Shown: piece after piece, positions 4,240 through 6,027 of the stretch
Layout: every line of letters starts with the position of its first letter
How positions within the stretch are numbered: the first letter of the stretch is position 1
Source of the DNA: Campylobacterota bacterium
GTDB lineage: Bacteria; Campylobacterota; Campylobacteria; Campylobacterales; Sulfurovaceae
Length of the DNA stretch: 6,027 nucleotides
NCBI GenBank assembly: GCA_003646525.1
Contig: QMKU01000091.1
Coordinates: forward strand, 1-6,027
Direction: 5' to 3'
Made by a program: the position numbers and the translations under genes
Notes under the pieces: model-generated
The model's database searches: none
What the model saw: only the letters and a program-made list of their open reading frames with translations
What the model was told of the DNA's origin: nothing

Positions 4240-5553
4240 CTACACCTCTCCCCTGATCTGATAAGTGATGTCCCCTGCTCCAAATGCCGTCACCAATCCT
4301 TCTGAAAACTCTTGAATCACATGCCCGTCTTTTAAGACCTTTACGATGCCGTCCTCTTTGGTTACGCTGTCTGCCATTGTCAGATTATATTTACTAAAAG
4401 CCCCTTTGAGGTCGATATCCACTTCGAGCTCTCCGGCTGACCAGATCGGGAGAATCACTAATTCATCGGCTCCCTCAAAACAGTTAATAAACCCTTGGAG
4501 GTTATCCATCGTTCGGCTGTACTTATGTGGTTGCCAAATAACCTTCAATCTTTTGAAATCACGCAGTATGGCATACTCATGCAGTGACTGCATCGTCGCC
4601 CTGATCTCAGTAGGATGATGTCCATAATCATCGATCACAACAATCTTTTCTCGGTTTTCTACGATATCAAAACGCTTTTTGATTCCCTTGTAATGCAGAA
4701 GATTATTTCGTATCGCTTCGATATCTTCACCTAGTTTCAGTGCCGAGATGATCGCTAGCGCCGCATCCAGAGCAATATGTTCCCCGAGTCCAAATAGATC
4801 GAAATCACCATAATCCATAAAGGCAAAACGAGTATATGGCTCTCCATCGACAAGGATATAACGGATATTTTGGATATCACGACTAGGGTAGAGTTTGATA
4901 CTCTCTTGATCCAAAGAGGAGAGAAATTCATCTTCAGCATTGATAACACGAATCTTTGCCAATGAGAGAAAGTTACGGTAGGCATTATAGAACCGTACCT
5001 CATCATACTCATAATATTCCATATGTTCTGGCTCTACATTGGTTACGATCGCCAGATAGGGATTGGAGTTGAGGAAGCTTTCGTCACTTTCATCTGCTTC
5101 AAATATCACTGTATCGTTGGGATAATTGCGTACATTGGAGCCGAACTCTTTGGAGATAGCGCCGATGAGTGCATTGGTCTGTGGCAGGATAGAAGCGAGG
5201 ATAGCAGATGTCGTACTCTTGCCGTGAGCACCTCCTACAGCATAGACCTTTTTGTCTCCTAAGATAGAGACGAGTGAATCTTTACGAGAAAGCAGTTCGA
5301 TACCTAGCTCTTTTGCTCTTTGGTATTCGGGGTTATTTTTGCGCACAGCAGCAGAATAGATAACCTGATCTACACCCTCGACAGCATCTTGATGGTGTGG
5401 GATGGTGATCTTGGCACTGAAATTGGTCGCTAGATCGTTGGTGATTTCACTTTGCTTGATATCTGATCCGCTGATCGTGTGACCATCATTTGCCAAAAAC
5501 TTTGCCAAAGCAGAGAGTCCGATCCCTCCGATACCGATAAAATGGATCTTCAT
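4240..5553 (-). CDS. murC: UDP-N-acetylmuramate--L-alanine ligase MurC
   Basis: MurC adds L-alanine to UDP-N-acetylmuramic acid using ATP, the first peptide step of peptidoglycan precursor synthesis in the cytoplasm. With the start at 5553 the protein has 437 residues, shorter than the 491 of E. coli MurC. All hallmarks of a Mur ligase are visible: the N-terminal UDP-binding Rossmann motif GIGGIG (7-12), the ATP loop GGAHGKSTT (107-115), EADESDESF (152-160), TNVEPEHMEYY (171-181), DDYGHHPTEI (308-317), WQPHKYSRT (340-348), WSAGE (371-375) and FGAGDI (424-429). Serine replaces the usual threonine after GK, a conservative change. An in-frame ATG ten codons earlier (5583) overlaps the upstream gene and adds residues ahead of the Rossmann strand, so M at 5553 (MKIHFIGIGG) is preferred. 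AAGAG lies about nine bases upstream. The upstream stop codon is one base away, so the two genes are almost certainly cotranscribed. Confidence 0.97.
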   Translation of the reverse strand: MKIHFIGIGGIGLSALAKFLANDGHTISGSDIKQSEITNDLATNFSAKITIPHHQDAVEGVDQVIYSAAVRKNNPEYQRAKELGIELLSRKDSLVSILGDKKVYAVGGAHGKSTTSAILASILPQTNALIGAISKEFGSNVRNYPNDTVIFEADESDESFLNSNPYLAIVTNVEPEHMEYYEYDEVRFYNAYRNFLSLAKIRVINAEDEFLSSLDQESIKLYPSRDIQNIRYILVDGEPYTRFAFMDYGDFDLFGLGEHIALDAALAIISALKLGEDIEAIRNNLLHYKGIKKRFDIVENREKIVVIDDYGHHPTEIRATMQSLHEYAILRDFKRLKVIWQPHKYSRTMDNLQGFINCFEGADELVILPIWSAGELEVDIDLKGAFSKYNLTMADSVTKEDGIVKVLKDGHVIQEFSEGLVTAFGAGDITYQIRGEV

Positions 5554-5554
5554 A

Positions 5555-6027
5555 CTATTTCTCTTCGAGCACTTTGAGCTCATCTTGCGCTTTGTTTACT
5601 AGAGCACTATTCTCTCTGAGATATCGCTCTGGGTCGATTTTGAAATTGAGCAAAAAGTAAGCAAGATTATCAGTCACATCATAAGTACTCGTATCTGCAA
5701 TCTTTGAGATGAAGGTATCAAAATCATTCCCCTTCATGACAGAAACCGCATGAATCATCATCGCATCTTTAAGTCTCTGCTCATCCACCATATAATGCAA
5801 GACTTGAAAGAGCTCTCTAGCACCTTTCAAGTCATTCTCACTATATCGTTCAATCGCATGCTCATAGATTGCTCTAGCAGTGAAAAGCTCTTCCTCTTTA
5901 GAGAGATCAAAGCCTTTTTGCTGACTAAGGTACTCTGCAAGTTTATCAAAAGCCTCTTTTAGTATAAAAGTAAAAACTTCATTGATCTTATCTTCATCTT
6001 CGCTGACAAGAAGGAGTGCATCCAAAA
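5555..6027 (-). CDS. TPR-like helical protein of unknown function upstream of murC, open at the window edge
   Basis: The frame runs from the right window edge to TAG at 5557-5555, giving at least 156 residues. An ATG at 6021 and a TTG at 6025 are in frame only near residues 1-3, and the frame stays open to the edge, so the true start may lie outside. The sequence is acidic and almost wholly helical. The region ARAIYEHAIERYSENDLKGA (50-69) continuing to about residue 80 has the small/large residue spacing of a TPR-like helical pair, and residues 83-110 look like a second one. No signal peptide, membrane segment or catalytic motif is visible. The stop is one base from the murC start, so the two form an operon; a role tied to cell-wall synthesis is only an inference from this. 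I do not recognise the family. Confidence 0.8.
   Translation of the reverse strand, partial: LDALLLVSEDEDKINEVFTFILKEAFDKLAEYLSQQKGFDLSKEEELFTARAIYEHAIERYSENDLKGARELFQVLHYMVDEQRLKDAMMIHAVSVMKGNDFDTFISKIADTSTYDVTDNLAYFLLNFKIDPERYLRENSALVNKAQDELKVLEEK

Noticed and set aside
4346..5262. Open frames inside murC (plus 4346-4618 and 5023-5262; minus 4755-5012 in another frame)
   Set aside because: murC motifs span this whole region in a single frame, so these are shadows.
5554..5583. Ten-codon N-terminal extension of MurC from the ATG at 5583
   Set aside because: It overlaps the upstream gene and precedes the first Rossmann strand; MKIHFIGIGG at 5553 fits the family start.
5750..5962. Plus-strand open frame opposite the TPR-like gene
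   Set aside because: It is antisense to a coherent helical protein in an operon with murC.

Overview
The window looks like a chromosomal segment of a Campylobacterota bacterium, probably close to Sulfurovum or Sulfurimonas. This is inferred from the moderately AT-rich coding style, the weak AAGAG/AGGA-type ribosome binding sites, a short (437-residue) MurC, and the general look of the proteins. No rRNA, tRNA or other definitive taxonomic marker is present.

The right third (about 4165-6027) is ordinary core genome on the minus strand. A helical TPR-like protein of unknown function, open at the window edge, is followed one base later by murC (UDP-N-acetylmuramate--L-alanine ligase, peptidoglycan precursor synthesis). 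A 22-bp-stem hairpin lies just beyond murC and probably ends transcription.

The left two thirds are accessory and partly decayed. Positions 1-1045 (minus) hold the first 348 codons of a TIR-NACHT protein: an N-terminal TIR domain with a candidate catalytic glutamate, then a STAND-type NTPase with Walker A, DALDE Walker B and SRP sensor motifs. This architecture is typical of anti-phage, abortive-infection-like sensors; its C-terminal sensor region lies outside the window. Next comes a long stretch without intact genes (1046-2298). It contains an internally deleted RAYT (REP-associated Y1 transposase) on the plus strand, at least five small hairpins, most with a GTAG tetranucleotide at the foot as in REP sequences, a 152-bp nested palindrome, and a C-terminal helix-turn-helix scrap resembling a second transposase on the minus strand, flanked by 20-bp direct repeats.

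A possible 37-residue membrane microprotein (2299-2412, plus) and an unassigned 343-residue membrane protein (2496-3527, minus) follow. Then comes a broken AAA_14/DUF4143-type ATPase (about 3717-4089, plus), which has lost its middle and carries a single-base frameshift.

Overall, a cell-wall locus borders a zone of gene decay and small palindromic repeats, with a probable defence gene at its far end. The TIR-NACHT gene and the REP/RAYT cluster are the parts most worth following up. No CRISPR array or complete insertion sequence was seen.
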